Shown: positions 36,405 to 45,772, counted from the stretch's first letter. The stretch is DNA of 64,000 bases from Tenacibaculum piscium (GCF_021390715.1 NZ_JAJGWT010000009.1:56439-120438); one strand, 5' to 3'. Notes: generated by a model from the sequence alone, not told the origin. Program-made: numbers and translations.

Positions 36405-37514
36405 TTAGTCTTTGAAATCTTTTTCTTCTTTGGTTATTTTATTCCAGATTTTAAGTTCATCAGAAGCAGTTACACCGTCTAAAATTTCGACATTGATACC
36501 ATCAGAAATTCCTAACGTAATATTTTTTCTTTCAAACTCTTGTTCGCCTATTTTTACTTCTACGTATGGTTTCTCCGTTTTTTCATCAAACTGTAACAAT
36601 GCTTCTTTAATGGATAAAACACTATCTTTTTTAGCTAAAACAATTTCAGCATTTGCACTGTATCCTGCTCTAATAAAATACGTATCATCTAGGGTTACAG
36701 ATGCTTTTATTTTAAATTGTACCGCACCTGCTTCATCGGTTCCTTTTGGGGCGATAAAATTCAATACAGCAGGGAATTTTTTATTTTCGATAGCTCCTAA
36801 AGCGATGTCAATTTTCGTTCCTTTGACTAATTTTCCAACTTCTGATTCATCTACTTTTCCTTCGAAAATCATTTTTGTCATATCGGCAATTCGAGCGATT
36901 GTCGTTCCTGCATTAAAATCGTTTGCTTGTGTAACTTGCGTTCCTTTTTTAACAGGGATTTCAATAATCATTCCTGAAGTTGTAGCTCTAACACTTGTAT
37001 TTGCTTGTGTTCCTAAGCCTTTTGTTGTTCCTTTTTTGATAATATCTCTATCTGATTTTGCATTTGATAGCGACTGTTTTGCATTGTTATAATTTAGTAT
37101 TGAATTTTCAAATTCTTGACGAGCAATCACTCCTTTTTGCAATAGATTTTTATTTCTATCGAATTGAATTTTGGCATTATTAAAGGAAATTTGAGCATTT
37201 TTGATGCGACCATTTGCACTATTCAGCGCAGATAAATTTGGCACAACGCTCACAGTTGCGATTAAATCTCCTGTTTTTACAATCGTACCTTCTTGGACTA
37301 GTATTTCTGATAAAATTCCTGCAATTTGCGGTTTTATTTCTACTTCATCTAAAGGTACAACGTTTCCTGTTGCCACTGTTTTTTTGATAATGGTTGCTTT
37401 AAAAGGTTTTTCGGTTTCGTACTTTATAGGAGATTCGCTATTTTTTTTACCAAACCATATGAGTACGATAACCAATGCAACAGCTATTGAGCCAAAAATG
37501 AGTATTTTTTTCAT
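36405..37514 (-). CDS. HlyD/MacA-like periplasmic adaptor of an ABC efflux system
   Basis: Membrane-fusion protein that bridges an inner-membrane ABC transporter to an outer-membrane channel. It has an N-terminal membrane anchor (about 4-21), a lipoyl domain split around the helical hairpin (QIAGILSEILVQEGTIVKTGD at about 70-88), a hairpin near 100-160, and beta-barrel and membrane-proximal domains after it. At 369 aa it is typical. It is the last gene of the minus-strand run ATPase, permease, permease, adaptor. Substrates of such systems are macrolides, peptides, lipids or siderophores in different species, so none is assigned. Confidence 0.9.
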   Translation of the reverse strand: MKKILIFGSIAVALVIVLIWFGKKNSESPIKYETEKPFKATIIKKTVATGNVVPLDEVEIKPQIAGILSEILVQEGTIVKTGDLIATVSVVPNLSALNSANGRIKNAQISFNNAKIQFDRNKNLLQKGVIARQEFENSILNYNNAKQSLSNAKSDRDIIKKGTTKGLGTQANTSVRATTSGMIIEIPVKKGTQVTQANDFNAGTTIARIADMTKMIFEGKVDESEVGKLVKGTKIDIALGAIENKKFPAVLNFIAPKGTDEAGAVQFKIKASVTLDDTYFIRAGYSANAEIVLAKKDSVLSIKEALLQFDEKTEKPYVEVKIGEQEFERKNITLGISDGINVEILDGVTASDELKIWNKITKEEKDFKD

Positions 37515-37563
37515 TTGAATTTATTATTTTTAAAGATTGCTAAATTTAGTATTGATTTATTAT

Positions 37564-38781
37564 TTATTCTTCTCTTAACGCTTCAATAGGTTGAATTATA
37601 GTCGCCATATACGCTGGAATAAAACCGATACACGTACCTAAAATAATCAGAACGGCATAGGCGATTAGTACAATTGGAATATCAACCGTTGGATTTGTTA
37701 ATAAATCTAAGGCGTCAATAATCATCAAAATTACACCGCCTGCAATAATTCCTAATGAACCTGCTAAAAGTGTCAAAAAAACCGATTCTAAAACGATTTG
37801 TTGGCGTATTTTCAAGGGTGTTGCTCCTAATGCTCTACGGATTCCTATTTCTTTGGTACGTTCTTTCACGGTAATCAACAAAATATTTCCGATTGCAAAA
37901 ACACCTGCAATTAACGTTGCGATTCCTACAAACCACGTTAAAAATTGCATTCCAGTTAAAAAACCTGTTACTTTTGCTATTTCTTTTCCTAAATTAAAAC
38001 CATTAAATGCGCTAGTATCTTCAGGATGAATTTTATGAATAGTTCGTAATAATCCTTTTACATCCGCTTCGACTTGTTCAATATCTGCTGTTTTCTTTGC
38101 GGTAACGACCATCCATTCAAATTTATTTCCTTTATTATAGACCAATTTAAAAGTACTAAAAGGAAGATGAACATTATTGGTTCCTTCAAATCGACTTGGT
38201 TTATAAATACCGATTACTTTATAATTTATATTATTTATTTTCAGATAATTACCAACAGATTCTTCATTTTTATCATATAATTGTTTGTAAACTTCGGAAC
38301 TAATCACGCATACTTTTCTATTTTCATCAATATCATTTTGATTGATAAAACGTCCTTGTGTTAGGTTTTTCTTTTGAATTTTATCTAATAATGGAAAATC
38401 GCCATAAATAGTAAGTGTTGCTTTTTTTAATCCATTGATAACCAATCCTGCGGTTACATTTCTAGGTACAACAATTTCAATTCCTTTAATTGCTGTTCTA
38501 ATTTTTTGAACATCGTTGGTCGTTAGGGTGATTTGTCTTCCTTTTTGAAATCCTTTAAATGCTTTGGATGTTTTTCCGCCTGTCATAAAAAAACTATTGG
38601 TAGCAAAATCTCCAAATAGATTATTAAAACCATTTTCAATTCCTTTGGCTGCGCCTAGTAAACCGACTAATAATAAAATCCCCCAGAAAGCACCAAAAAT
38701 AGTAATTACGGTACGTGTTTTATTTTTACGAATACTTTCGTATATTTCTTGCCAACTATCTTTATCAAATAAAAATTTCAT
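37564..38781 (-). CDS. MacB-like ABC transporter permease (2)
   Basis: Permease subunit with the MacB/FtsX layout: one helix near the N-terminus (about 22-44), a large periplasmic MacB_PCD domain (about 45-270) and three C-terminal helices. The FtsX-domain motif VKERTKEIGIRRALGATP at about 307-324 couples to the ATPase. At 405 aa it lacks a fused ATPase, so it uses the separate ATP-binding subunit. It is related to, but clearly different from, the next upstream permease, suggesting a heterodimer. Confidence 0.9.
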   Translation of the reverse strand: MKFLFDKDSWQEIYESIRKNKTRTVITIFGAFWGILLLVGLLGAAKGIENGFNNLFGDFATNSFFMTGGKTSKAFKGFQKGRQITLTTNDVQKIRTAIKGIEIVVPRNVTAGLVINGLKKATLTIYGDFPLLDKIQKKNLTQGRFINQNDIDENRKVCVISSEVYKQLYDKNEESVGNYLKINNINYKVIGIYKPSRFEGTNNVHLPFSTFKLVYNKGNKFEWMVVTAKKTADIEQVEADVKGLLRTIHKIHPEDTSAFNGFNLGKEIAKVTGFLTGMQFLTWFVGIATLIAGVFAIGNILLITVKERTKEIGIRRALGATPLKIRQQIVLESVFLTLLAGSLGIIAGGVILMIIDALDLLTNPTVDIPIVLIAYAVLIILGTCIGFIPAYMATIIQPIEALREE

Positions 38782-38796
38782 TTTTTCGGGGCTTTT

Positions 38797-40026
38797 TTAG
38801 CTAGCATTTAAAGCGATTATTGGTTTAATTCTAGCGGCTTTTTTTGCGGGTAAATACCCTGCAATAACGCCTGATATAATTAGCGTAATGGTTGCTCCAA
38901 TAACAACGGGCGTTGAAACTCCAGGGTTTACAATAAAATATTTTTCTAAACTTGGCGATGCTATTTTTAAGATTCCAATTCCCAGAATTAATCCTAAATA
39001 TCCCGATAGCGTTGTTATAAAAACGGCTTCTAGCATAATCATCGAAATAATTGCTTTTGGCGTTGCTCCTACTGCCTTTCGAATCCCTAATTCCTTAGTG
39101 CGTTCCTTTACAATATACACCATAATATTACTAATTCCGACCACACCAGCAATGAGCGTTCCCAAACCGATAATCAAAATTAAAATACTTAAAACAACCA
39201 TCATCGTGGCTACTTTCTTGTTGCTTTCTGCATAATTATTTACTGAAATTCCTCTTTGATCATTGGGAGAAACGCCGTGTTTCTTTTTTAATTCTTTGTG
39301 CATTTTTGTACTAAAAGCAATCGCTTGTTCAACGCTTAATGAAGGATTATAGGTCATTCCAAACATATCTACGTTATCATTATTACCATAAATTTGTTGC
39401 ATTGTTGAAAAAGGCAGATAAATAAAACGTTCATCAGTATCGCCTCCTGCATCAGTAAAAACGCCGATTATTTTATACATAACGCCATCAATATTGAGTA
39501 ATTTTGTGTAGGCTGGTATTTCTCCAAATAAATCTTTTGCGACCATACGCCCAATAACGGCTACTTTTGTTTTTTGATGAATATCTTTTAAATTCAAAAA
39601 ACGTCCTGCTGTAATGGTTGCAGATTCTAAGAAATCATACTTCGGATAGACTCCTCGAATGGCGTAATTATTTTCAGTTGTTTTATACACTACCGATGCG
39701 GTTCTTTGCAAACGAGGGCTTATCATTTGAATTTTATCGGCATATTTTTCTTTTAAAAAATCAAAATCATCATTTTTAAATTGAATTTTGCGTCCTATTT
39801 GGTTTCCTTTAAATGCTTTTGTTGTTTTATTGGAAGTGATATAAATAGAATTAATTGCATCTTTAGCAAACTGATTTTTAAAGGTATTTTCAAGTCCGTT
39901 ACCGATTCCGAAGAGCAAGGTAAAAAGTAGAATCGCAAAAGCCACGGTAAATCCAGAGAGTATCGACCTTAATTTATTTTTACGGATGCTTTGTAATATT
40001 TCTTGCCAACGGTCTAAATCAAACAT
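38797..40026 (-). CDS. MacB-like ABC transporter permease (1)
   Basis: Same architecture as permease 2: N-terminal helix (about 22-44), periplasmic domain and three C-terminal helices with VKERTKELGIRKAVGATP at about 302-319. Length is 409 aa. It starts 2 nt after the ATPase gene ends, so translation is probably coupled, and the second permease follows after 15 nt. The two permeases share the SIRKNK (or IRKNKTRT) cytoplasmic start, which fits gene duplication followed by divergence. Confidence 0.9.
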   Translation of the reverse strand: MFDLDRWQEILQSIRKNKLRSILSGFTVAFAILLFTLLFGIGNGLENTFKNQFAKDAINSIYITSNKTTKAFKGNQIGRKIQFKNDDFDFLKEKYADKIQMISPRLQRTASVVYKTTENNYAIRGVYPKYDFLESATITAGRFLNLKDIHQKTKVAVIGRMVAKDLFGEIPAYTKLLNIDGVMYKIIGVFTDAGGDTDERFIYLPFSTMQQIYGNNDNVDMFGMTYNPSLSVEQAIAFSTKMHKELKKKHGVSPNDQRGISVNNYAESNKKVATMMVVLSILILIIGLGTLIAGVVGISNIMVYIVKERTKELGIRKAVGATPKAIISMIMLEAVFITTLSGYLGLILGIGILKIASPSLEKYFIVNPGVSTPVVIGATITLIISGVIAGYLPAKKAARIKPIIALNAS

Positions 40027-40028
40027 AT

Positions 40029-40739
40029 TTAAATTGCTTTAGATTTAACGTTATTTTCCGATTTTCCCGTTAATTCATCGCTGATAATAACGCCATCTTT
40101 TAAACGTACGATTCTTTTAGTTTCTGCTGCAACTTCTTCTTCGTGCGTAATTACAAAAACGGTCATTCCTTCTTGATTTATTTCTTTTAATAATGCAATA
40201 ACGGCATCGGTTGTTGTCGAATCTAAAGCTCCTGTGGGTTCATCAGCCAATATCACTTTTGGTTTTGTAACCAAGGCTCTAGCGATTGCCACTCGTTGTT
40301 TTTGTCCTCCAGAGAGTTCATTAGGCAAATGATTTGCCCATTTTTTCAAGCCTACTTTATCTAAATATTCCAAGGCAATTTTGGCTCTTTCTTTTCTTCC
40401 AATTCCTTTGTAATATAAAGGCAACGCTACGTTTTCTAAGGCGGTTTTATAAGATATTAAATTAAAAGACTGAAAAATAAAACCTAAGAATTTATTGCGT
40501 AAAAGTGCGGCTTTTGTTTCGTTTAAATTTTCGATTAACTCACCATTTAGATAATACGTTCCTTGGTCATGCGTATCTAACAAGCCTACGATATTTAATA
40601 ACGTTGATTTTCCTGAACCAGAAGATCCCATAATTGATACAAATTCACCTTCTTTAATATGTAAATTTAATCCTTTTAAAACATGGAGGGATTCTTTACC
40701 AATTGGATACGATTTATGTAAGTTTTCTATTCGAATCAT
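40029..40739 (-). CDS. LolD/MacB-type ABC ATP-binding protein
   Basis: Cytoplasmic ATPase of 236 aa that powers the adjacent permeases. Walker A is GSSGSGKSTLLN at about 37-48, the Q loop is in FIFQSFNLI, the signature is LSGGQKQR at about 141-148, and Walker B is VILADEPTGALDS. The LolD/MacB subfamily always works with MacB-type permeases, which matches the next two genes. It is the first gene of the four-gene operon; no recognisable outer-membrane TolC component is adjacent. Confidence 0.92.
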   Translation of the reverse strand: MIRIENLHKSYPIGKESLHVLKGLNLHIKEGEFVSIMGSSGSGKSTLLNIVGLLDTHDQGTYYLNGELIENLNETKAALLRNKFLGFIFQSFNLISYKTALENVALPLYYKGIGRKERAKIALEYLDKVGLKKWANHLPNELSGGQKQRVAIARALVTKPKVILADEPTGALDSTTTDAVIALLKEINQEGMTVFVITHEEEVAAETKRIVRLKDGVIISDELTGKSENNVKSKAI

Positions 40740-40898
40740 TCGAGGAATATTAGTAGTTGATTTTTACTAAACAACAAGACGTTGAATTTTGATGAATGTT
40801 ACAAAATATTCTTGTAATTTTACATAAATCTTGCATAAGATTCTTTAATTTCTTAAAGATTCTTAAATTTTATTTAATATTCATCTAATTTACTAAAA

Positions 40899-41327
40899 AT
40901 GTTTCGTGATTATAAAAATCATAAAAAAATAATTTTGTTTGATGGCATTTGTAATTTTTGCAATTCTTGGGTTTTAAAAGTCATCAAATTAGATAAGAAA
41001 AATCAGTTTGTTTTTGTGTCTTTACAGTCTGAAATTGGCAAAAAAATAACCACGCATTTAGGAATTGATGCTACAAAAATTGATTCGATTATTTTGTACG
41101 AACCGAATATTTCGTATGACATAAAATCGACAGCGGTTTTAAAAATCATGGTTTCTTTTGGTGGTTTTTGGCGATTATTTTCAATTTTGACTTTTCTTCC
41201 TGAAGGTTTTCGAAATTATTGTTATGATTTTATTGCCAAAAATCGTTATAGATGGTTTGGAAAAAGGGAAAAATGTATTCTTCCTAGTGAAGAATTCAAA
41301 ACCGAAATAAAGCAAAAATTTTTATAA
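40899..41327 (+). CDS. DCC-family thiol-disulfide oxidoreductase-like protein (DUF393)
   Basis: Small protein of 142 aa with the DCC signature DGICNFC (15-21: D15, C18, C21), a CxxC-like redox pair. A thioredoxin-like fold is predicted for DUF393, and members are thought to be disulfide oxidoreductases of unknown target. The C-terminal part (RYRWFGKREKCILPSEEFK) is the usual family ending. It is soluble, with no signal peptide. The gene stands alone, divergent from the ABC efflux operon. Confidence 0.87.
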   Translation: MFRDYKNHKKIILFDGICNFCNSWVLKVIKLDKKNQFVFVSLQSEIGKKITTHLGIDATKIDSIILYEPNISYDIKSTAVLKIMVSFGGFWRLFSILTFLPEGFRNYCYDFIAKNRYRWFGKREKCILPSEEFKTEIKQKFL

Positions 41328-41328
41328 A

Positions 41329-41363
41329 AAACAACCCCACTTAAAAAGCAAGCGGGGTTGTTT
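41329..41363. terminator. Bidirectional terminator between the DCC and BtuG-like genes
   Basis: AAACAACCCC pairs with GGGGTTGTTT around a 15-nt loop just after the DCC stop. It lies between convergent genes. The following 130 nt up to 41496 are pyrimidine-rich, with nothing recognised. Confidence 0.75.
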
Positions 41364-41496
41364 AAATCGGGGGATTAACTTGTAAAAAAATGGGGGACTT
41401 CTTACACTCTTTTTCTTTTATTCGCTTTTTTCTTCTTCCCTCTCTTCTTCTTTTATTTTTTTAGCTTCTTGATTTTTATAAAAAAAAGAACTTTTT

Positions 41497-42579
41497 TTAG
41501 TTATTAAAATAAATTTTTGAAGCTCCTAAACCAACAGGAGAAGTATATATTTCTGATTTCGTGTTTACATCAAATACTTTTAATTTACTTAATTTCGTAA
41601 ATGCGTATTCCACGGTAAATAATTGATTTTGTTTTACATTCATTCCATAAATTGCTCCAACATTGATACCTTCTGTTGCTAATTTTGTAGCAGTTTCATT
41701 TATTGAATGTACTTTTTTATCTTTTCCAGTATAATAATATACATTTCCATTTTGATACGTCATTAAACTCGCATTTTCCATTTTCGGGAATGCTAATTCT
41801 TTAACTACCTTTTTAGTTGATACATTAATAAACGAAATTGCAGCAGTTGTTCTGTCAATAACTTTTGACCAATCGGCATTATAAACAGGTTTTCCTTCTG
41901 ATAAAACAATTAAATTTCCAGCGTTATCAAAAGCCATTTCATCTGGATTATCTTTTACGATAATTTTTGAAACACTATTTTTAGCATTTAAATCAACTAC
42001 AGAAATAATATTACTTGACGACCAAGCTCCTTTGTGAGAAACATATAATTTATTATCTTTATTTAAAATTTGTTCTACACCATTTTCTAACGAAATAGTT
42101 GTTGGTTCAATTTTATTTGTTTTTAAATTGATAATTGCGATATAATCATCTTTGGTATTTCCACCATCACCCCAATTGGTAACATATCCTTTATCGCCTA
42201 CAACCGTCATATATCTAGGATTTTTTAATCCTGATTTAATTTCGGCTTTTTTCTTAAAAGTTGTTTTATCAGCAATAATAATCGTATTTACATCATTTAA
42301 AATAATATAAGCTTCTGTATCCGTAAATGTAATTGACTGAATTAACCCACCTAATTGTGCATTATTTTCGCCAGTATAAATAAAATTTGTGGCAACGTTT
42401 GACAAGGCATTATCTACGTAAGCAATCGAGCCGTCTTTATCTCCAAAGTTCCCTTCCGAACTTATAATAATCCCTTTTTTATATTCAACAAGAAATTCTT
42501 TTTCGTCTTCATCTTTAGCACAAGAAGTAAGCAGTAAATTTGCTAAAAAAAGGGCTAAAAGTAGTTTTGTAATTTTCAT
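41497..42579 (-). CDS. Surface beta-propeller lipoprotein next to btuB (DUF5074, BtuG-like)
   Basis: A lipoprotein with Cys20 in LLTSC followed by AKDEDEKE, matching the acidic Lys-Asp/Glu surface-export signal of Bacteroidota lipoproteins. The 340-residue mature part is a repeated beta-sheet protein with DUF5074/YncE-like blades, for example GGLIQSITFTDTEAYIILND, then GDKGYVTNWGDGG and NKLYVSHKG. BtuG of Bacteroides is a surface beta-propeller lipoprotein that binds cobalamin tightly and sits on BtuB. This gene lies 6 nt downstream of a BtuB-like receptor under a B12 riboswitch. The same role is therefore likely, but the sequence identity to BtuG cannot be judged here. Confidence 0.75.
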   Translation of the reverse strand: MKITKLLLALFLANLLLTSCAKDEDEKEFLVEYKKGIIISSEGNFGDKDGSIAYVDNALSNVATNFIYTGENNAQLGGLIQSITFTDTEAYIILNDVNTIIIADKTTFKKKAEIKSGLKNPRYMTVVGDKGYVTNWGDGGNTKDDYIAIINLKTNKIEPTTISLENGVEQILNKDNKLYVSHKGAWSSSNIISVVDLNAKNSVSKIIVKDNPDEMAFDNAGNLIVLSEGKPVYNADWSKVIDRTTAAISFINVSTKKVVKELAFPKMENASLMTYQNGNVYYYTGKDKKVHSINETATKLATEGINVGAIYGMNVKQNQLFTVEYAFTKLSKLKVFDVNTKSEIYTSPVGLGASKIYFNN

Positions 42580-42585
42580 TTTTTT

Positions 42586-44493
42586 TTAAAATTTATAGTT
42601 AATATTGATGTTAAAATTTGTTCCAGGCATCGGGCGTAAGTTTGAGAAATAATACACTTTATTAAAGATATTATTTACGGTAATCCCAAGTATTGGAAGT
42701 TTTGTTGTTTTTGTTGTTTTTGTTGATAAGTTAAAATTAAGTCCTATATTTTGCACATTTACTTTTTTGAGTGCATAAAAATCTAAATTTATTTCGTTGG
42801 TATACACTTTTGTTTGATATAAACTTTGTAGAAAAACGCTAATTTTCTTATAGGAATAATCGGCTGTAAAATTCCATAAATGCTTGGGGGCGTAGGGCAA
42901 AATTTTATTATTTTCGATATTTTTAGCAGTTGTAAACGTGTAATTTGATGAAATAGCAAATCGATGGTCTGCTATTTTTTTTTGAAAACTGATAAAAGAT
43001 TCTATTCCTTTATGAACTACGTCGTTTACATTTTTTGGTCGCCATAAATTACTACCTCCAGCGGGCAACCAAAGAATTTTATCATTAATATGAATATAAA
43101 ATAAGGTTGATTTTAACTCGATATTTTTATTTTTATAAGAGATTCCTGTTTCTCCCTGAACCGAATTTTCTGGTACTAAGTGTAAGTTTCCTACTATCGG
43201 CCAATACATTTCGTTATACGTTGGCACTCTGTAATTGGTGGAGAAATTAGCTAGTATTTTCAATTCTGAAACTATTTGATATTCACTTGCAATAAATACA
43301 GAAAATGGCACATTAAAATCAGTGTTAAGTTCTTTTCTTAGTTGTAAACTTGTTTTTATTTTTTTGATAGGTTGATATTTTACGCTTCCGATAAAGGCTA
43401 GTGAATTTCTTTTTTTAGTTATTTTTGAATTATTTGCTGAATTATTTCCAATAATATTTTCAAAAACAGTTTTATAATTGAAGGATAGAATATTTGATGA
43501 TTTATAGGTTACATCATAATTAATATGCGTTGTTTTTGATTTTCCATAACTAAAATCGGTAGCATTTTTATTGGTATAATATCGATATTCTTGGGTTAAA
43601 TAGGCGATATTTAGTAGCTGTTTAAACTGTGAAGAATACTTATAATTCCATTGTAATAAATTACGTTGATTAAAATCTTCATTTCGTTCACTTCCTGCTG
43701 ATGGATTTGGTAAACCATCGGAAAATAAACGATTTCCGTAATATTTTGTAGTATAAAAAGCGAGTTTATTTTTTGAATTAAATTGATGTGCGATATTAAA
43801 ATTAACGCCATAATTTTTATAATTTCCATTTTGATTTTTCAACAAATCACCATTTATATCTTTATATCGTTTATCGATAAATGTATAATCGTTTTGAGAA
43901 TAATTAAAGGTTGATGCTAATTTTACGCTCCATTTTTGATCACCAAAAGAACTTTTAAAAAAATTAGAAGTCGTATTAAAACTTCCATAAGAAGAGAATA
44001 AATGAAATTTCTTGTGTTTCTTAAAATTTATTTCATCGTTTAAATGGACTGTTCCACCGATAGCTCCCGAGCCAAATTCGGTACTATTTCCGCCACTTTG
44101 CACAATTATATTATCACTGACATTCGCTGATAAAGCATTAAAATCGGTTTGACCGCTACCAATTGAATTAATAGGAATACCATTCCATAAAACTAATGTA
44201 TTAGAAGCTGATGTTCCTCTAAAGCGAGCTGTACTAACTCCTCCATTTCCATAATCTCTAAAAGCAATTGGGCTATTATAACGTAAAAGATTGGTTAAAT
44301 TAAGTGGATTTTTAACACGTTGTTTATCCGTAATTTTTATTGATTTTACGCTTATTCGATTACTATTATTACTTTTAATTTTTCCTTTATCGGCAAGCAC
44401 GACCACCTCAGCTAAAACATTCGATATTGAATCTTTTTGAGCAAAAGAATAAAATGTAATAAAAAATAATATAAAAAGTGCGTATTTTTTCAT
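42586..44493 (-). CDS. btuB: TonB-dependent outer-membrane receptor, BtuB-like (vitamin B12 uptake)
   Basis: Outer-membrane receptor of 635 aa with a signal peptide (1-18, ending SFA before Q). The plug domain (about 45-150) has NLTNLLRYNSP, the FRGTSASNTLVLWNGIPINS stretch and SGGNSTEFGSGAIGGTVHL. A 22-strand barrel follows, ending in NYKF. The size is that of BtuB rather than the larger SusC proteins, and the CarboxypepD-like N-terminal domain is missing. Substrate assignment as cobalamin rests on the riboswitch upstream and the cob genes nearby. It is cotranscribed with the BtuG-like lipoprotein. Confidence 0.88.
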   Translation of the reverse strand: MKKYALFILFFITFYSFAQKDSISNVLAEVVVLADKGKIKSNNSNRISVKSIKITDKQRVKNPLNLTNLLRYNSPIAFRDYGNGGVSTARFRGTSASNTLVLWNGIPINSIGSGQTDFNALSANVSDNIIVQSGGNSTEFGSGAIGGTVHLNDEINFKKHKKFHLFSSYGSFNTTSNFFKSSFGDQKWSVKLASTFNYSQNDYTFIDKRYKDINGDLLKNQNGNYKNYGVNFNIAHQFNSKNKLAFYTTKYYGNRLFSDGLPNPSAGSERNEDFNQRNLLQWNYKYSSQFKQLLNIAYLTQEYRYYTNKNATDFSYGKSKTTHINYDVTYKSSNILSFNYKTVFENIIGNNSANNSKITKKRNSLAFIGSVKYQPIKKIKTSLQLRKELNTDFNVPFSVFIASEYQIVSELKILANFSTNYRVPTYNEMYWPIVGNLHLVPENSVQGETGISYKNKNIELKSTLFYIHINDKILWLPAGGSNLWRPKNVNDVVHKGIESFISFQKKIADHRFAISSNYTFTTAKNIENNKILPYAPKHLWNFTADYSYKKISVFLQSLYQTKVYTNEINLDFYALKKVNVQNIGLNFNLSTKTTKTTKLPILGITVNNIFNKVYYFSNLRPMPGTNFNININYKF

Positions 44494-44539
44494 AAATATA
44501 TTAAAAACCTTTATCCCGAAAGTTTGAATTATTTAAAAT

Positions 44540-44713
44540 ATAGGCAGGTCTCCTGGCTTGCGTCTTGTAATTGGTCTTCCCATTTAAAAATAAACAGTGA
44601 CTTAAAGAGTAATTACAAGCTTAATAGCTTACAGTTGCGGGAACAGCTTCGGTATTTAACCGAATTCCCTTTTAATTTGATGTTACTGATGAAACATCAA
44701 AACCTAAAATTTT
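44540..44713 (-). promoter_or_regulatory. Cobalamin (B12) riboswitch upstream of btuB
   Basis: On the minus strand the conserved core reads AAAAGGGAAT, a CGGT/ACCG stem, CTGTTCCCGCAACTGTAA, GTCACTG near 44599-44593, and finally the B12 box AGCCAGGAGACCTGCC (44558-44543). This is the adenosylcobalamin riboswitch signature. The leader starts just before a short GATGTT/AACATC hairpin and the start codon of btuB is 46 nt after the B12 box. When B12 is plentiful it should switch off btuB and the BtuG-like gene. A TAAATTTG promoter box sits right before its 5' end. Confidence 0.93.
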
Positions 44714-44716
44714 GCA

Positions 44717-44724
44717 CAAATTTA
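44717..44724 (-). promoter_or_regulatory. -7 promoter box for the riboswitch-btuB transcript
   Basis: The minus strand reads TAAATTTG, an exact TAnnTTTG match, just outside the 5' end of the riboswitch and 10 nt after the stop of the upstream gene. No TTG was seen at -33. Confidence 0.45.
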
Positions 44725-44734
44725 TGCTATTTTA

Positions 44735-45673
44735 TTAAGAATCTAGCATCAATAAATCATTATAGTTCGAAAACTTAACAGTAAGCTCACTTGATACCTC
44801 AAAATAATTCGGATGAATCATTGCTGATAAACACGCAATACCATCGACTAAAGTACTTGCTGATGATTGTGTAAACATGGCAAAATCAGCAATAAAAACC
44901 TGTTTATTTTTAACAGCTTTTAAAGAACTCCATTCTGGTTTATCCTCTAAAAACTGCATATCTTCCATTGTTCGTGAAATTCCGTAGCCACACGGAGCAA
45001 TTATTAATATCTCTGGATTATATTTTACAATTTTATCCCAAGAAATAACAATACTATCTCCTGACGGATGCGATAACAAATCGATACCACCAGCATATCC
45101 TATTTGATGAGGAATCCAATGTCCGCAATTAAACAACGGATCAATCCATTCTAACAACATTACACTTTTAGATTGTATTCTGTTTGCTCGTTGTGTATCG
45201 ACTATATTGTAAATACGATTTTTAAGTTTTTGTACATATTTAATTCCTATTTCTTCTTTTCCCATTGCTTTTGCTATGGTTAACGCATTCTCAAAAACAT
45301 CGTCTAAAGAATTTGGAGTTATAGAAATTAAAGTTGGTTGTTTCGCTAATTTACAAGCAGATTTTGCAACAGATTCTGTATCTATTTGACAAACATCACA
45401 TACATCTTGTGTAAAAATAATATCTGGAGCAATACTTTCCAAAACAGGTTCATCAACATAATACAACGTACCTCCTTCAGCTTTTGTTTTTGAAAAAATG
45501 GTATTAATTTCATCACTAGTTAAAGTTTGCCCTTCTAACTTATATTTAACAGCAACTTGTTTTTCTGCAAGCGCAATTGCAGGACATTCAAAAGTAATAC
45601 CGTCTAAGTATTCTTCTAATCCCATATCATAAATCATTTGGGTTACTGCTGGCATAAATGAGGAAACTTTCAT
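44735..45673 (-). CDS. BtuF-like cobalamin-binding protein without signal peptide
   Basis: Type III periplasmic-binding-protein fold of the BtuF/FecB kind, 312 aa. The start MKVSSFMPAVTQMIYDMGL leads directly into the first strand, with no signal peptide or lipobox, so the protein should be cytoplasmic unless a start upstream has been missed. Motifs FECP, DEPVLESIAPDIIFTQ (about 95-110), DVCQID and LEWIDPLFNCGHWIPHQIGYAGG (about 168-190) are those of the COG0614 branch. It may bind corrinoids inside the cell, or it may be a homologue that moonlights. It is divergent from cobU. Confidence 0.78.
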   Translation of the reverse strand: MKVSSFMPAVTQMIYDMGLEEYLDGITFECPAIALAEKQVAVKYKLEGQTLTSDEINTIFSKTKAEGGTLYYVDEPVLESIAPDIIFTQDVCDVCQIDTESVAKSACKLAKQPTLISITPNSLDDVFENALTIAKAMGKEEIGIKYVQKLKNRIYNIVDTQRANRIQSKSVMLLEWIDPLFNCGHWIPHQIGYAGGIDLLSHPSGDSIVISWDKIVKYNPEILIIAPCGYGISRTMEDMQFLEDKPEWSSLKAVKNKQVFIADFAMFTQSSASTLVDGIACLSAMIHPNYFEVSSELTVKFSNYNDLLMLDS

Positions 45674-45772
45674 GAAAATATATTTTAAGCGGCTAAATTA
45701 CATAGTTATCAAGTATTATTCTCTTTTTCTAAAAAATCTTTACAATCTTTGCCGTCAATTTATTTCTTTACT

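Noticed and set aside
36412..37092. Open reading frame of 226 codons on the plus strand
   Set aside because: It lies antisense within the efflux adaptor gene, whose full domain structure is intact; length alone does not make it a gene.
44524..44778. Open reading frame of 84 codons on the plus strand
   Set aside because: It runs through the B12 riboswitch in the antisense direction and shows no family resemblance.
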